A DNA stretch of 29,090 nt. Source: an uncultured Eubacteriales bacterium (GTDB lineage Bacteria; Bacillota; Clostridia; Oscillospirales; Oscillospiraceae). The position numbers and the translations under genes were made by a program. The stretch lies in assembly GCA_900554275.1 (NCBI GenBank), contig USGS01000012.1, positions 1 through 29,090 on the forward strand. Reading direction: 5' to 3'. This document shows, piece after piece, positions 14,285 to 23,402 of this stretch (positions within the stretch are counted from its first letter, which is position 1; each line of letters starts with the position of its first letter). Below the pieces are notes generated by a model, which ran no database searches, was not told the DNA's origin, and saw only the letters and a list, made by a program, of their open reading frames with translations.

Positions 14285-14920
14285 TTACTTTGTGCCGAAA
14301 ATACGGTCGCCGGCGTCACCCAGACCGGGGACGATGTAGCCGTGCTCGTTCAGGTGGTCATCCAGCGCACCGGCATAGATGTCCACATCGGGATAGAGCT
14401 TCTGGATGTGCTCGATGCCCTCGGGAGCGGCAACCAGCACCATCAGCTTGATGTGCTTGCAGCCGCGATTCTTCATCTCACCGATGGCTTCGGCGGCGCT
14501 GCCACCGGTGGCCAGCATGGGATCAACGATCAGCACGTCACGCTCGGCCACATCCTTGGGCATTTTGCAGAAGTAGGGATGGGGCTCAAGGGTCTCCTCA
14601 TCGCGGTACATACCGATGTGGCCCACGCGGGCGGAGGGAACCATCCGCAGTACGCCGTCCACCAGGCCCAGACCTGCACGGAGGATGGGGACGACCACGA
14701 ATTTGCGGCCCGCCAGAGTGGGCGCGTCCATCCCACAGATCGGGGTCTCGATGTGCTTGGTGGTCAGGGGCAGATCCCGGGTGGCCTCATAGGTGATGAG
14801 CATACCGATCTCGGATACCAGCTCACGGAAATCCTTGACGCTGGTGTTCTTGTCCCGCATGATGGTCAGCTTGTGGGCCACCAGGGGATGATCCATGATA
14901 TGAACTTTCTCGCTAAACAT
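14285..14920 (-). CDS. upp: Uracil phosphoribosyltransferase
   Basis: 211 residues, normal for the family, from ATG 14920 behind GGAGGAGA. It converts uracil and PRPP to UMP in pyrimidine salvage. The PRPP-binding loop DVLIVDPMLATGGSA is present, as are PILRAGLGLVDGVL and the C-terminal uracil-site segment YIVPGLGDAGDRIFGT. It lies 38 bp after tsaB on the same strand, so it may be read from the tsaE promoter or from its own. A TTATATA-like -10 is present just upstream, but no clear -35. It ends at a strong terminator. Identification is certain. Confidence 0.97.
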   Translation of the reverse strand: MFSEKVHIMDHPLVAHKLTIMRDKNTSVKDFRELVSEIGMLITYEATRDLPLTTKHIETPICGMDAPTLAGRKFVVVPILRAGLGLVDGVLRMVPSARVGHIGMYRDEETLEPHPYFCKMPKDVAERDVLIVDPMLATGGSAAEAIGEMKNRGCKHIKLMVLVAAPEGIEHIQKLYPDVDIYAGALDDHLNEHGYIVPGLGDAGDRIFGTK

Positions 14921-14958
14921 GATGTTCTCCTCCGTGTATATAAAATTCTAAGGGTACA

Positions 14959-15669
14959 CTATTCCGTAAGGCTCAGCCCTTTGGCCAGCCGTTCCCTCTC
15001 CGCCTGGCTTAGCCGCAGATAGACGGGCTGCAGCTCCTGTGCGGTGCAGGTATGACCTGTCCGGGCCATATCCGCCGCCGCCAGTGCCGCGCCGGCGGCG
15101 TTCTGAAAGCGGTGATCGGGGGAAGCCAGACGGCAGGATATGCCGGCGGCGGTGAGGTGGTCATAGCAGAGCTGTGCACCGTCGCCCACCACCAGCTTTG
15201 GCTGGGGCAGTCTGCGCAGATGATCGACCAGCTCCTCCAGACCAATAGCACAGTCATCGCAAAGGCGGGTCAGCTGGCCATTCTCACTGCGGAACAGGGC
15301 GTGGTAGATCTGCTGCCGCCGCGCGTCCATGGCGCAGACGATCAGCCCGTCAAAATCGGACACGCCCCGGGCCATGGCCTCCAGGGTGGACACACCGCAG
15401 CAGGGAAGGCCCTTGGCCCAGGCCAATCCCTTGGCCGCGGACACGCCGATGCGCAGGCCGGTAAAGCTGCCCGGCCCGTGGGCCACGGCGATCAGGTCTA
15501 TGTCATCCAGCGTCAGCGACGCATTGCACAGCATGCTGTCCACCAGCGGCATCAGCGTGCGGCTATGAGTCAGGCCGTTGTTCTGATAGGCGGCGGCCAG
15601 GATCGCGCCGTCCTCCGCTACGGCAGCGGAGACGCTTTTGGCGGAAGTTTCCAATGCCAGTATTTTCAC
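14959..15669 (-). CDS. tsaB: tRNA t6A biosynthesis protein TsaB
   Basis: 236 residues starting MKILALETSAKSVSAAV, the N-terminal strand of the ASKHA fold. The conserved AVAHGPGSFTGLRIGVSAAKGLA segment (residues about 62-84), typical of TsaB, follows. TsaB is the inactive paralogue of TsaD and holds the TsaB-TsaD-TsaE complex together. That complex moves the threonylcarbamoyl group to A37 of ANN-decoding tRNAs. Its start overlaps the tsaE stop by 4 bp. tsaD itself is not in the window. A Sua5-type enzyme making the threonylcarbamoyl-AMP donor is encoded at 24069. Identification is firm. Confidence 0.95.
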   Translation of the reverse strand: MKILALETSAKSVSAAVAEDGAILAAAYQNNGLTHSRTLMPLVDSMLCNASLTLDDIDLIAVAHGPGSFTGLRIGVSAAKGLAWAKGLPCCGVSTLEAMARGVSDFDGLIVCAMDARRQQIYHALFRSENGQLTRLCDDCAIGLEELVDHLRRLPQPKLVVGDGAQLCYDHLTAAGISCRLASPDHRFQNAAGAALAAADMARTGHTCTAQELQPVYLRLSQAERERLAKGLSLTE

Positions 15670-16091
15670 AGCGCCGGCCCTCCTGTCACGGTGATGATGC
15701 GGTCATTATCGTTCTCACCCCGGGCAATGGACACGGTGAGGGCGTCCGGCGGCAGGGCACTGTCGATGCGCTCCGACCACTCCACAGCGCACACGCCGCC
15801 CCGGGCCAGATAGTCGTCCCAGCCGATGTCGAACAGGTCATCCTCGCTGTCCAGCCGGTACATATCAAAGTGGAACAGGGGCGTTGTCCCATCGTACTCG
15901 TTGACGATGGTGAAGGTGGGGCTGGTAACACGGCCTGTGCAGCCCAGCCCCCGGGCCAACCCCCGGGTAAAGGCGGTCTTGCCCATGCCCAAACCGCCCC
16001 GCAGGGCCAGCACCGTACCGCTGTGGAGCTGTCTGCCCAGCATCTCGCCGATACGCTCTGTTTCCTCAGGACTGTGGGACAGATATTCCAC
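15666..16091 (-). CDS. tsaE: tRNA t6A biosynthesis ATPase TsaE
   Basis: 141 residues from ATG 16091. Walker A is GGLGMGKTA at about residues 32-40. The family signature SPTFTIVNEYDG follows, then FHFDMYRL, and the C-terminal CAVEWSERI, all in the usual order. TsaE hydrolyses ATP to recycle the TsaB-TsaD complex. It is the first gene of the minus-strand unit and overlaps tsaB. An extended -10 (TGCTATAAT, minus strand) lies about 35 bp upstream. The best purine-rich ribosome site (AAAGGGGGTG) is slightly far from this ATG, but no better start is in frame. Identification is firm. Confidence 0.95.
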   Translation of the reverse strand: MEYLSHSPEETERIGEMLGRQLHSGTVLALRGGLGMGKTAFTRGLARGLGCTGRVTSPTFTIVNEYDGTTPLFHFDMYRLDSEDDLFDIGWDDYLARGGVCAVEWSERIDSALPPDALTVSIARGENDNDRIITVTGGPAL

Positions 16092-16123
16092 AGGACAGCA
16101 CCCCCTTTACCTGAAATCGACTC

Positions 16124-16132
16124 ATTATAGCA
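16124..16132 (-). promoter_or_regulatory. Extended -10 promoter of tsaE-tsaB
   Basis: TGCTATAAT on the minus strand, divergent from the rodA promoter at 16167-16195. No good -35 box; the region upstream is a T-rich tract. Confidence 0.65.
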
Positions 16133-16166
16133 CAGAGGCAAAAAAAAGAAAAGAGCGAAACGGCGG

Positions 16167-16195
16167 TTTACACGGAAAAGTTAATGTGGTAAACT
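16167..16195 (+). promoter_or_regulatory. Promoter of rodA
   Basis: TTTACA (16167-16172), 17 bp, TAAACT (16190-16195), 31 bp before the rodA start codon. Confidence 0.65.
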
Positions 16196-16225
16196 TAGTT
16201 GATATTTGTGAGGGGAGGTGCTGCC

Positions 16226-17377
16226 GTGCTGCGCCGTATACGCGATCTGTTTTCCAATGTGGCCCGCCAGGCGGATCTGGTGCTGCTGGCACTGTGCAGC
16301 GCCGCCTCGCTGTTTGGCATCCTGATGATCTACAGCGCTACCCGCTATATGCACACCAGCCGTCTGGTGCTGGTGCAGGCGGCGTCGCTGGTCATCGGCG
16401 TGGTGCTGTATCTGCTCATGTCGCAGGTCGACCTGAACGAGCTGGTGAAATACTGGAAGTGGATATTCCTGCTGGGGTTCGGCTTTGTTCTGCTGCTGGC
16501 CACCCCGCTGGGCATCGAGGGCGGCACGGGCAACAGGGCGTGGCTGGAGTTCCCGTTCCTGCCCGTCAAGGTGCAGCCCGCGGAAATCGTCAAGGTTACG
16601 TTTATCATCGTGCTGGCCAAGCAGCTGGCGTGGCTGAAGGAGCACCGTGACCTGAAGTCTGTCGGCTCAATGGTCATGCTGGCACTCCACTTCGGCGTGC
16701 TGTTTTTGACGTATTATAAGATCTCCGCCGACATGGGCAGCGCGCTGGTGTTCCTGTTCATATTCGCGTGTATGTGCTTTGTGGCGGGCGTGGCGCTGTG
16801 GTGGTTCATCATCGGCGGCGGCGCGGCGGCGCTGCTGTTCTATGCCATGTGGGATCTGAACCTGATGAACACCTATATGAAAAAGCGGTTCATCATCCTG
16901 TTTGACCACAGCTATGACCCGCTGGACACCGGCTGGCAGCAGACGCGAAGCCTGCTGGCGCTGGGCGGCGGCAAGATATTCGGGCAGGGTTATCTACGCG
17001 GTGTACAGAGCCAGAGCGAGCTGGCCGCCAGTCTGCCCAACCGGCACACGGACTTTATTTTTTCCGTCATCGGTGAAGAACTGGGCATGGTGGGCTGTGT
17101 GCTGACGCTGACGCTGCTGACGGCCATCGTGGTGCGGTGTGTCTATGTGGCCCGGCGGGCCAAGACCCGGCTGGAGGGCTATGTGTGCATCGGCGTGGCC
17201 AGCGTTATCATCTTTCAGGTCATCGTCAACGTGGGCATGTGTTTGTTCGTCATGCCGGTCATCGGCCTGACGCTGCCGTTTATCAGCTACGGCGGCTCGT
17301 CCATCGTCATGACCTTCGCCCTGATGGGGCTGGTGTCCGGCGTCCATGGCCGGGCCGAGCCGGACTGGCTGCGATAG
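16226..17377 (+). CDS. rodA: Peptidoglycan glycosyltransferase RodA (SEDS family)
   Basis: 383 residues from GTG 16226, chosen because AGGGGAGGTG lies directly in front; an upstream TTG at 16199 precedes that site. There are about ten membrane segments. SEDS signatures are the PVKVQPAEIVKV stretch, the GKIFGQGYLRGVQSQSELA loop, then LPNRHTDFIFSVIGEELGM, and GLTLPFISYGGSS near the C-terminus. SEDS proteins polymerise glycan strands from lipid II together with a class B PBP. RodA serves elongation and FtsW division. The RodA-like form is favoured here by length and by the nearby cell-wall genes ddl and murF, but FtsW is not excluded. It has its own promoter and terminator. Confidence 0.9.
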   Translation: MLRRIRDLFSNVARQADLVLLALCSAASLFGILMIYSATRYMHTSRLVLVQAASLVIGVVLYLLMSQVDLNELVKYWKWIFLLGFGFVLLLATPLGIEGGTGNRAWLEFPFLPVKVQPAEIVKVTFIIVLAKQLAWLKEHRDLKSVGSMVMLALHFGVLFLTYYKISADMGSALVFLFIFACMCFVAGVALWWFIIGGGAAALLFYAMWDLNLMNTYMKKRFIILFDHSYDPLDTGWQQTRSLLALGGGKIFGQGYLRGVQSQSELAASLPNRHTDFIFSVIGEELGMVGCVLTLTLLTAIVVRCVYVARRAKTRLEGYVCIGVASVIIFQVIVNVGMCLFVMPVIGLTLPFISYGGSSIVMTFALMGLVSGVHGRAEPDWLR

Positions 17378-17383
17378 GGAAAC

Positions 17384-17413
17384 GGCGCTTCCTCGGAAGC
17401 GCCGCCGCTTTTT
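17384..17413 (+). terminator. Terminator of rodA
   Basis: GGCGCTTCC (17384-17392) and GGAAGCGCC (17395-17403) form a tight hairpin, followed by GCCGCTTTTT. It separates rodA from the ddl operon. Confidence 0.85.
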
Positions 17414-17415
17414 GG

Positions 17416-17444
17416 TTGTATTCCCGCCGCGCCTATGCTATAAT
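17416..17444 (+). promoter_or_regulatory. Promoter of the ddl-murF operon
   Basis: TTGTAT (17416-17421), 17 bp, TATAAT (17439-17444) with an extended TGC. It lies directly behind the rodA terminator and 70 bp before ddl. No further promoter or terminator is obvious until 27,091. Confidence 0.8.
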
Positions 17445-17516
17445 GAACTATCAAACATCAAACATGGGCGCATAGGGCTGTTTCCGCCCAAAACGCCTGA
17501 AAGCGAGGGACGCAAT

Positions 17517-18578
17517 ATGAAGATCGTCGTATTGGCCGGGGGATTGTCCACGGAGCGCCAGGTGGCGCTGACCAGCGGCACGGGCGTGTGCAGGGCGCTG
17601 CGGGAGCGGGGACATCAGGCCATTCTGGTGGATATGTTTTTGGGCCTGGAGCAGTACCACGGCCGGCTGGAGGACATCTTTGACGCGCCGGACGGCCTGT
17701 GCGGCAGCAGCCGTGTGGAGAGTACAGAGCCGGATCTGGAGGCGGTGCGCCGCAGCCGTATAGACCAAAGCCCCAGTATGCTGGGCAAGGACGTGCTGAC
17801 GGTGTGCCGCATGGCGGACATCGTTTTCCTGGCACTCCACGGTGCCTGCGGCGAGGATGGCCGCATCCAGGCCACGCTGGATCTGCTGGGCGTGCCATAT
17901 ACCGGGTCAGGCTACCTGGGCAGCGGCATGGCCATGGACAAGGCCGTGACGAAGCAGATCATGGACACAGCCGGCGTGCGCACCGCGCCCTGGCGGGATA
18001 TACACTATACCGAGGCGGACATCCCCCACCTGGTGGAGGAGCTGGAAGTGCCCTGCGCCGTGAAGATCGTCAACGGCGGCAGCTCCATCGGCGTGGAGCT
18101 GCCGGATACCAGGGAGGAGCTGGAAAAGGCGCTGCGGAATCTGCTGCGCTACGGCGACCATGTGGTGGTGGAGAAGAAGATCAAGGGCCGGGAGATCCAG
18201 GTCGCCGTACTGGGTGATACGTATCTGCCCGCCGTGGAGATCATCCCCAAGGGCGCGTATTTCGACTACGTCAGCAAGTATCAGAAGGACGGCGCGGTGG
18301 AGCTGTGCCCCGCGCCCATCACCGATGACGAGTGGAAGCAGGTGGGCGAGTTTGCCCTGAAGCTGCACCGGGCGCTGGGGCTGTCCGTCTATTCCCGGGC
18401 GGACTTCATTCTGGATGAGAACGGTCTGGCCTGGTGTCTGGAGATCAACACCCTGCCGGGCATGACCCCCACCAGTCTTGTGCCCCAGGAGGCGGCCCAG
18501 GTGGGCCTGAGCTACGCTGACCTGTGCGAAAGGATCGTGGAGCTGTCCCTGGCGGCCAGAAAGGCGGAACGCGCATGA
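17517..18578 (+). CDS. ddl: D-alanine--D-alanine ligase
   Basis: 353 residues from ATG 17517 behind GAGGGA; the longer in-frame extension upstream has no ribosome site and overlaps the promoter. It joins two D-Ala using ATP for the peptidoglycan stem. Motifs: VVLAGGLSTERQVAL at the N-terminus, LHGACGEDGRIQ, the ATP-grasp KIVNGGSSIGVE, and the metal site with SRADFILDENG and CLEINTLPGMT. The insertion containing YDYVSKYQ-type sequence (FDYVSKYQKDGAVELCPAP) is the normal omega loop. A tyrosine there is usual for the D-Ala-D-Ala form, as opposed to the vancomycin-resistance D-Ala-D-Lac form. It overlaps murF by 4 bp. Confidence 0.96.
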   Translation: MKIVVLAGGLSTERQVALTSGTGVCRALRERGHQAILVDMFLGLEQYHGRLEDIFDAPDGLCGSSRVESTEPDLEAVRRSRIDQSPSMLGKDVLTVCRMADIVFLALHGACGEDGRIQATLDLLGVPYTGSGYLGSGMAMDKAVTKQIMDTAGVRTAPWRDIHYTEADIPHLVEELEVPCAVKIVNGGSSIGVELPDTREELEKALRNLLRYGDHVVVEKKIKGREIQVAVLGDTYLPAVEIIPKGAYFDYVSKYQKDGAVELCPAPITDDEWKQVGEFALKLHRALGLSVYSRADFILDENGLAWCLEINTLPGMTPTSLVPQEAAQVGLSYADLCERIVELSLAARKAERA

Positions 18579-19927
18579 CACCCTGCACGGTACGGGAGAT
18601 ATGTGACGCTGTGGGCGGCACGCTGCTGCAAAGCAGCGAGGTTTCCGTCACCCGGGTGTCCACCGACAGCCGCAGCATTCCGGAGGGCGCACTGTTCGTG
18701 CCGCTGGTAGGGGAGCGGTTCGACGGCCACGCTTACATCGGCAAGGCGCTGGAATCCGGCGCGGCGGGCTGCCTGACGGCCCGGACACCGGACGCACTGC
18801 TGCCGGGGAAGTTTTACATTCAGGTGTCGGACACCCGTTTGGCGCTGAAGGCGCTGGCCCTTTGGTATCGCGGCAGGTTTGCCCTGCCGGTGGTGCAGGT
18901 CACCGGCTCTGCGGGAAAGACCACCACCAAGGAGATGATCGCCTGTGTGCTGGGGCGGCGCTTCTGCACCCTCAAGACCCAGGCCAACTTCAACAACGAC
19001 ATCGGCACGCCCCTGACGCTGCTGGAGCTTGCCCCGGAGCATCAGGCGGCGGTCATCGAGACGGGCATGAACCATTTCGGCGAGATACGGTACCTGGGTG
19101 AGATGGTGCGGCCCGACATCGCCGTCATCACCAACGTGGGCGACGCCCACATAGAGAATTTAGGCAACACCCGGCAGGGCATCCTGCGGGCCAAGTGTGA
19201 GATATTTGAAAACCTTGCCCCGGATGGCGTCGCCGTCCTCAACGGCGACGATCCGCTGCTGAACACCATCGCGCTGCCACAGCGCATCCTGCGCTGCGGC
19301 ACAGGCGAGGGCTGTGACGTGCGGGTGACGGAGGTGAACGACCAGGGACTGGAGGGCGTGGCCTGCACCGTCACCACGTCGAAAACGTCCTACCGGCTGA
19401 AGACACCCTCTCCCGGCGCGTACATGATCTACCCACTGGCCATGGCCGCCGCCATCGGTGAATACCTGGGCCTGACGGCGGAGGAGATCACCGCCGGCGC
19501 GGCGGACTATGTACCGGTGGGCAGCCGCATGCACCTGATCCCCATGGATGGACAGCGGCTCATCATCGATGACTGCTACAACGCCAACCCTCAGGCCATG
19601 GCCGAGGCGCTGCGTATGCTGGCCAAGAGCCGTCACCGCCGCAAGGTGGCTGTGGTGGGCGACATGGGCGAGTTGGGTGAGCTGACGGAGCAGGCCCACC
19701 GCGACGTGGGAGCGCTGGCCCGTGAGCTGAAGCTGGACGCGGTGGTGGCCGTGGGGGAGAAGATGCGGGCACTGCGGGAGACCGATCCCTCCGCCCTGTG
19801 GTTTCCCGATACGGCGTCCGCGCTGCCTGCGCTGCCCGATCTTTTCGTGGGAGATACCGCTGTAATGGTGAAAGCGTCCCACGCCATGCACTTTGAGAGC
19901 ATCGTAAAGGAATTAGAGAAGCTGTAA
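18575..19927 (+). CDS. murF: UDP-MurNAc-tripeptide--D-alanyl-D-alanine ligase MurF
   Basis: 450 residues from ATG 18575, which overlaps the ddl stop (ATGA), so the dipeptide-making and dipeptide-using enzymes are translationally coupled. The Mur ligase layout is complete: an N-terminal substrate domain with STDSRSIPEGALFVPL, the ATP site VTGSAGKTTTKEM, the central ETGMNHFGEI and NVGDAHIENLG, and the C-terminal domain with IIDDCYNANPQAM and VVGDMGELG. MurF adds D-Ala-D-Ala to UDP-MurNAc-tripeptide in the cytoplasm, the last soluble step before lipid I. Identification is certain. Confidence 0.97.
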   Translation: MTPCTVREICDAVGGTLLQSSEVSVTRVSTDSRSIPEGALFVPLVGERFDGHAYIGKALESGAAGCLTARTPDALLPGKFYIQVSDTRLALKALALWYRGRFALPVVQVTGSAGKTTTKEMIACVLGRRFCTLKTQANFNNDIGTPLTLLELAPEHQAAVIETGMNHFGEIRYLGEMVRPDIAVITNVGDAHIENLGNTRQGILRAKCEIFENLAPDGVAVLNGDDPLLNTIALPQRILRCGTGEGCDVRVTEVNDQGLEGVACTVTTSKTSYRLKTPSPGAYMIYPLAMAAAIGEYLGLTAEEITAGAADYVPVGSRMHLIPMDGQRLIIDDCYNANPQAMAEALRMLAKSRHRRKVAVVGDMGELGELTEQAHRDVGALARELKLDAVVAVGEKMRALRETDPSALWFPDTASALPALPDLFVGDTAVMVKASHAMHFESIVKELEKL

Positions 19928-21829
19928 ATGGTCGATATTCGCGTGACAGGGCTGGTAAAGTCCTTCGATTTGGAAAAGAAAATACTGAACGGCCTGAGCT
20001 TTCAGGTGGACAGCGGCGAACGCGTGGGGCTGCTGGGCAAAAACGGCGCAGGCAAGACCACGCTGTTCCGTATGCTCACCGGAGAATTAGAACCGGACGA
20101 GGGCGAGATACAGCTGGGCGCAGGCCGCCGGGTAGGTCTTATCTCCCAGATACCGGTGTATCCGGCGGGCTATACGGTGGAGGATGTGCTGCGCTCCGCC
20201 TTCGCCCGGATGTACCGCATGAAGGACGAGATGGACGCGCTGGCACTGGCTATGGAGCAGGGGGCATCGGACGAGGCCACCCTGCGGCGCTACGGGGAGC
20301 TGAACGCCCGGTTCGAGGGGCTGGGCGGCTGGGACACGGACACGGCGGTGAACAAGGTGGCGGGCGGCCTCAGCATCCCGCAGGCTATGCGGCAGCGGGA
20401 GTTCGACTGCCTGTCCGGCGGCGAAAAGACACGGGTGAACTTAGGCCGCCTGATCCTGGAGGACACGGACATCCTGCTGCTGGACGAGCCGACGAACCAT
20501 TTGGATCTGCAGGCCACGGAGTGGCTGGAGGAATACCTCCGCAAATTCCGGGGCACGGTGGTCACCATCAGCCACGACCGCTACTTTTTGGATCGCACCG
20601 TCACCCGCATCATCGAGATACAGGACGGCAAGGCGGAGTTTTACAGCGGCAATTACAGCTTTTACGCCATTGAAAAGGAACGCCGTTATCAGGAGCGGAT
20701 GAAGCAGTATCTGAAGGAGCAGGCCAAGATCCAGCAGCTGGAGAAGGCCGCCGAGCAGATGCACCTGTGGGCCTTCATGGGCAACGACGCGCTGCACAAG
20801 CGGGCGTTTTCCATGGAAAAGCGCATCGAGCGGATGCGTACCACCCAAAAGCCCACCAAGGCCCGTAAGCTGGAGGCCCGTTTCCAGAGCCGGGAGTTCA
20901 AGGGCGACGAGGTCCTGCAGATCAAGGGCCTGACCAAGAGCTTCGGCGAGAAGCACCTGTTCAGCGACGTGTACCTCCGCTGCGAGGGCGGCGAACGCAT
21001 CGCTCTGCTGGGCGAGAACGGCACGGGCAAGACCACGCTGCTGAACATCCTCACCGGTTCAGAGAAGCCCGACGGCGGCAGCGTCCGTCTCGGCCCGTCC
21101 GTCAAGGCGGCTTACCTGCCCCAGGTCATCCACTTCGACCACCCGGAGCGCAGCATACTGGACACCATGCTCTACGAGCTGGACATCACGCCCCAGTCCG
21201 CCCGCAACCGGCTGGCGGCTTACCAGTTCACCGGCGAGGATGTGTTTAAGAAGGTGTCGGTGCTGTCCGGCGGCGAGCTGAGCCGCCTGCGGCTGTGTAT
21301 GCTCATGGACGAGAGCATCAATCTGCTGATCCTGGACGAGCCCACGAACCACCTGGACATCGATTCCCGGGAATGGCTGGAGGAGGCGGTGGAGGCCTTT
21401 GACGGCACACTGCTGTTCGTCAGCCATGACCGCTACTTCATCAACCGCTTTGCCACCCGTGTGTGGGAGCTGGAAAACGGAACGGTCAGCGACTATCCCA
21501 TGGGCTTCACCCAGTACCGTCAGGCAAAAGAGGAGGAGCACGCCGCCGCATCTGCCGCAGCTGCCGTGCCTGCACCGCCGAAAAAGACCGGCAGCCGGGG
21601 CAACCGCGCTCAGCAGGCGGCAAAGAAGCAGCTCACCATCTGCGAGACGGCCATCTCCCGGCTGGAGGCGGAGCTGACGCGGCTGGACGGCGAGATGGAG
21701 CAGGCTGCCTGCGACGCGGAAAGGCTGAATGAGCTGTACCGCCAACGTCAGGCGGTGGAGACGGAGCTGGAGCGGGAGATGACCCGTTGGGAGGAACTGA
21801 GTTTGCAGGCCGAGGAACAGGAGAATTGA
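19928..21829 (+). CDS. ABC-F family ATPase
   Basis: 633 residues. The ATG follows the murF stop with no gap, and its ribosome site lies inside the murF end. There are two ABC domains in one chain and no membrane segments: Walker A GLLGKNGAGKTTL and ALLGENGTGKTTL, signatures LSGGEKTRV and LSGGELSRL, and Walker B LLLDEPTNHLD and LILDEPTNHLD. The linker (QYLKEQAKIQQLEKAAEQMH onward) is the helical P-site tRNA interaction arm. A C-terminal coiled coil (about residues 565-630) follows an Ala/Pro-rich hinge, as in Uup-like members. ABC-F proteins act on stalled ribosomes; some give antibiotic resistance. Its housekeeping position argues for a translation factor. Confidence 0.92.
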   Translation: MVDIRVTGLVKSFDLEKKILNGLSFQVDSGERVGLLGKNGAGKTTLFRMLTGELEPDEGEIQLGAGRRVGLISQIPVYPAGYTVEDVLRSAFARMYRMKDEMDALALAMEQGASDEATLRRYGELNARFEGLGGWDTDTAVNKVAGGLSIPQAMRQREFDCLSGGEKTRVNLGRLILEDTDILLLDEPTNHLDLQATEWLEEYLRKFRGTVVTISHDRYFLDRTVTRIIEIQDGKAEFYSGNYSFYAIEKERRYQERMKQYLKEQAKIQQLEKAAEQMHLWAFMGNDALHKRAFSMEKRIERMRTTQKPTKARKLEARFQSREFKGDEVLQIKGLTKSFGEKHLFSDVYLRCEGGERIALLGENGTGKTTLLNILTGSEKPDGGSVRLGPSVKAAYLPQVIHFDHPERSILDTMLYELDITPQSARNRLAAYQFTGEDVFKKVSVLSGGELSRLRLCMLMDESINLLILDEPTNHLDIDSREWLEEAVEAFDGTLLFVSHDRYFINRFATRVWELENGTVSDYPMGFTQYRQAKEEEHAAASAAAAVPAPPKKTGSRGNRAQQAAKKQLTICETAISRLEAELTRLDGEMEQAACDAERLNELYRQRQAVETELEREMTRWEELSLQAEEQEN

Positions 21830-21830
21830 T

Positions 21831-22319
21831 ATGAGTGACATTTTATGCATTTACTACTCCCGCACGGGCAACACCCGCCGGGCCGTCAAGGCCATCGCGG
21901 CGGATCTGGGCGCGGAGATCGTGGCCATCAGCGACGAGGAGAAGCGCGGCGGCTGGCGCGGCTATATCCGCTGCGGCATGGATGCCATGCGTACCTCCAC
22001 CCGGCCGCTGAAGCCCTTTGAAACGGAGCGGCCGCTGGACCGCTACAAGCTCATCATTGTGGGCAGCCCCGTGTGGGGCGGCCGCATGGCCGCGCCGGTG
22101 CGGGCGCTGTTGAAGCGCCGCGGGCTGGAGATGAAGAATGTAGCCTATGTGGTCACCCGCAGCACCACCCAGCGCAGCGAGGAGGTCTATGAGCAGATGG
22201 ACCGCTACACCGCCGCGCCCCATGTGGCGGCGGTGTCCCTGTGGCCGGGCAGCGAGGGCTACGAGTTCTGGCGCGGCGACTTCGTGCAGAACGTCCGCCG
22301 CCTGCTGGCACAGCAGTGA
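21831..22319 (+). CDS. Flavodoxin-family protein
   Basis: 162 residues from ATG 21831, one base after the ABC-F stop. The FMN phosphate loop YSRTGNTRR lies at residues 9-17. The flavin-stacking region GSPVWGGRMAAPVRALL follows the third strand, and WPGSEGYEFWRGDFVQNV occupies the C-terminus. It is a short-chain flavodoxin-like electron carrier or quinone-reductase-type protein. Its redox partner cannot be inferred from the neighbours, which are translation and cell-wall genes. The family is clear, the function broad. Confidence 0.85.
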   Translation: MSDILCIYYSRTGNTRRAVKAIAADLGAEIVAISDEEKRGGWRGYIRCGMDAMRTSTRPLKPFETERPLDRYKLIIVGSPVWGGRMAAPVRALLKRRGLEMKNVAYVVTRSTTQRSEEVYEQMDRYTAAPHVAAVSLWPGSEGYEFWRGDFVQNVRRLLAQQ

Positions 22320-22329
22320 GGGACGCGCC

Positions 22330-23397
22330 ATGCTGGAAAAGCTGAAAGCCATCGAAGCGCGTCTCACCGAGGTGGAGCGCCAACTTTCCGACCCGTCGGT
22401 GTACGGCGACAGAGAAAGGCTTACCACCCTGAGCCGCGAGCAGAAGGAGCTGACACCCGTCGTGTCGGCCTACCGCGCCTATGTCCGGGCGTCGCGGACG
22501 GCGGAGGACGCCGCCGCCATGCTGCCCGACCCGGAGCTGCGGGAGCTGGCACAGGAGGAGCTGGCCGCCGCTAAGGTGGACATGGAGCGTCTGGAGGACG
22601 AGCTGAAGCGCTTGCTGCTGCCCAAAGACCCCAACGACGACAAGAACGTGATCCTGGAGATCCGGGCCGGCATCGGCGGGGAGGAGGGCGCGCTGTTCGC
22701 CGCCGACCTGCTGCGGATGTATACCATGTACGCCGAGCGCCGGGGCTGGACGCTGTCTATCGTCAACGAGAACATGACAGAGCTGGGCGGCATCAAGGAG
22801 GTCAGCGCTGAGATCGAGGGCGCGGGGGCGTGGTCACGACTGAAGTTCGAGGCCGGGACGCACCGCGTCCAGCGCGTGCCGGAGACGGAGTCCTCGGGTC
22901 GCATTCAGACATCTGCCGCCACCGTGGCGGTCATGCCGGAGGCGGAGGAGGTGGAGTTCTCCATCGACCCCAAGGATTTGCAGATCGACACGTTCCGTTC
23001 CTCCGGCGCAGGCGGCCAGCACGTGAACAAGACAGAGAGCGCCATCCGCATCACTCATCTGCCCACCGGCGTGGTGGTAGAGTGCCAGGACGAGCGCAGC
23101 CAGTATAAGAACAAGGACCGCGCCATGAAGATCCTGCGCTCCAAGCTGTACGAGGCGGAGCAGGAGAGACAGAACGCCGCCATCGCCGCCACCCGGAAAA
23201 GTCAAGTGGGCACAGGCGACCGCAGCGGCAAGATACGTACCTATAACTTCCCTCAAAACCGGGTCACCGACCACCGGCTCACCGGGGACAATAAGAATTT
23301 CAACATCGCCGCCATCATGAACGGCGATCTGGATAGTCTTATCGACGCACTGACATTGAACGAGCAGGCCCGACGCCTGCAGGAAGGAAAGGAGTGA
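22330..23397 (+). CDS. prfA: Peptide chain release factor 1
   Basis: 355 residues from ATG 22330; frames extending upstream overlap the flavodoxin gene and have no ribosome site. The order is typical of RF1: an N-terminal helical domain, IRAGIGGEEGALFAADL, then the codon-recognition domain with RVQRVPETESSGRI (the PxT motif reads Pro-Glu-Thr, as in other Firmicutes), and SSGAGGQHVNKTES carrying the peptidyl-tRNA hydrolysis GGQ. IRTYNFPQNRVTDHR is the RF1-type C-terminal signature; the RF2-specific SPF is absent. It reads UAA and UAG. prmC, often next to prfA, is not adjacent here; the neighbour is an LUD-domain gene instead. Confidence 0.97.
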   Translation: MLEKLKAIEARLTEVERQLSDPSVYGDRERLTTLSREQKELTPVVSAYRAYVRASRTAEDAAAMLPDPELRELAQEELAAAKVDMERLEDELKRLLLPKDPNDDKNVILEIRAGIGGEEGALFAADLLRMYTMYAERRGWTLSIVNENMTELGGIKEVSAEIEGAGAWSRLKFEAGTHRVQRVPETESSGRIQTSAATVAVMPEAEEVEFSIDPKDLQIDTFRSSGAGGQHVNKTESAIRITHLPTGVVVECQDERSQYKNKDRAMKILRSKLYEAEQERQNAAIAATRKSQVGTGDRSGKIRTYNFPQNRVTDHRLTGDNKNFNIAAIMNGDLDSLIDALTLNEQARRLQEGKE

Positions 23398-23402
23398 CCT
23401 CA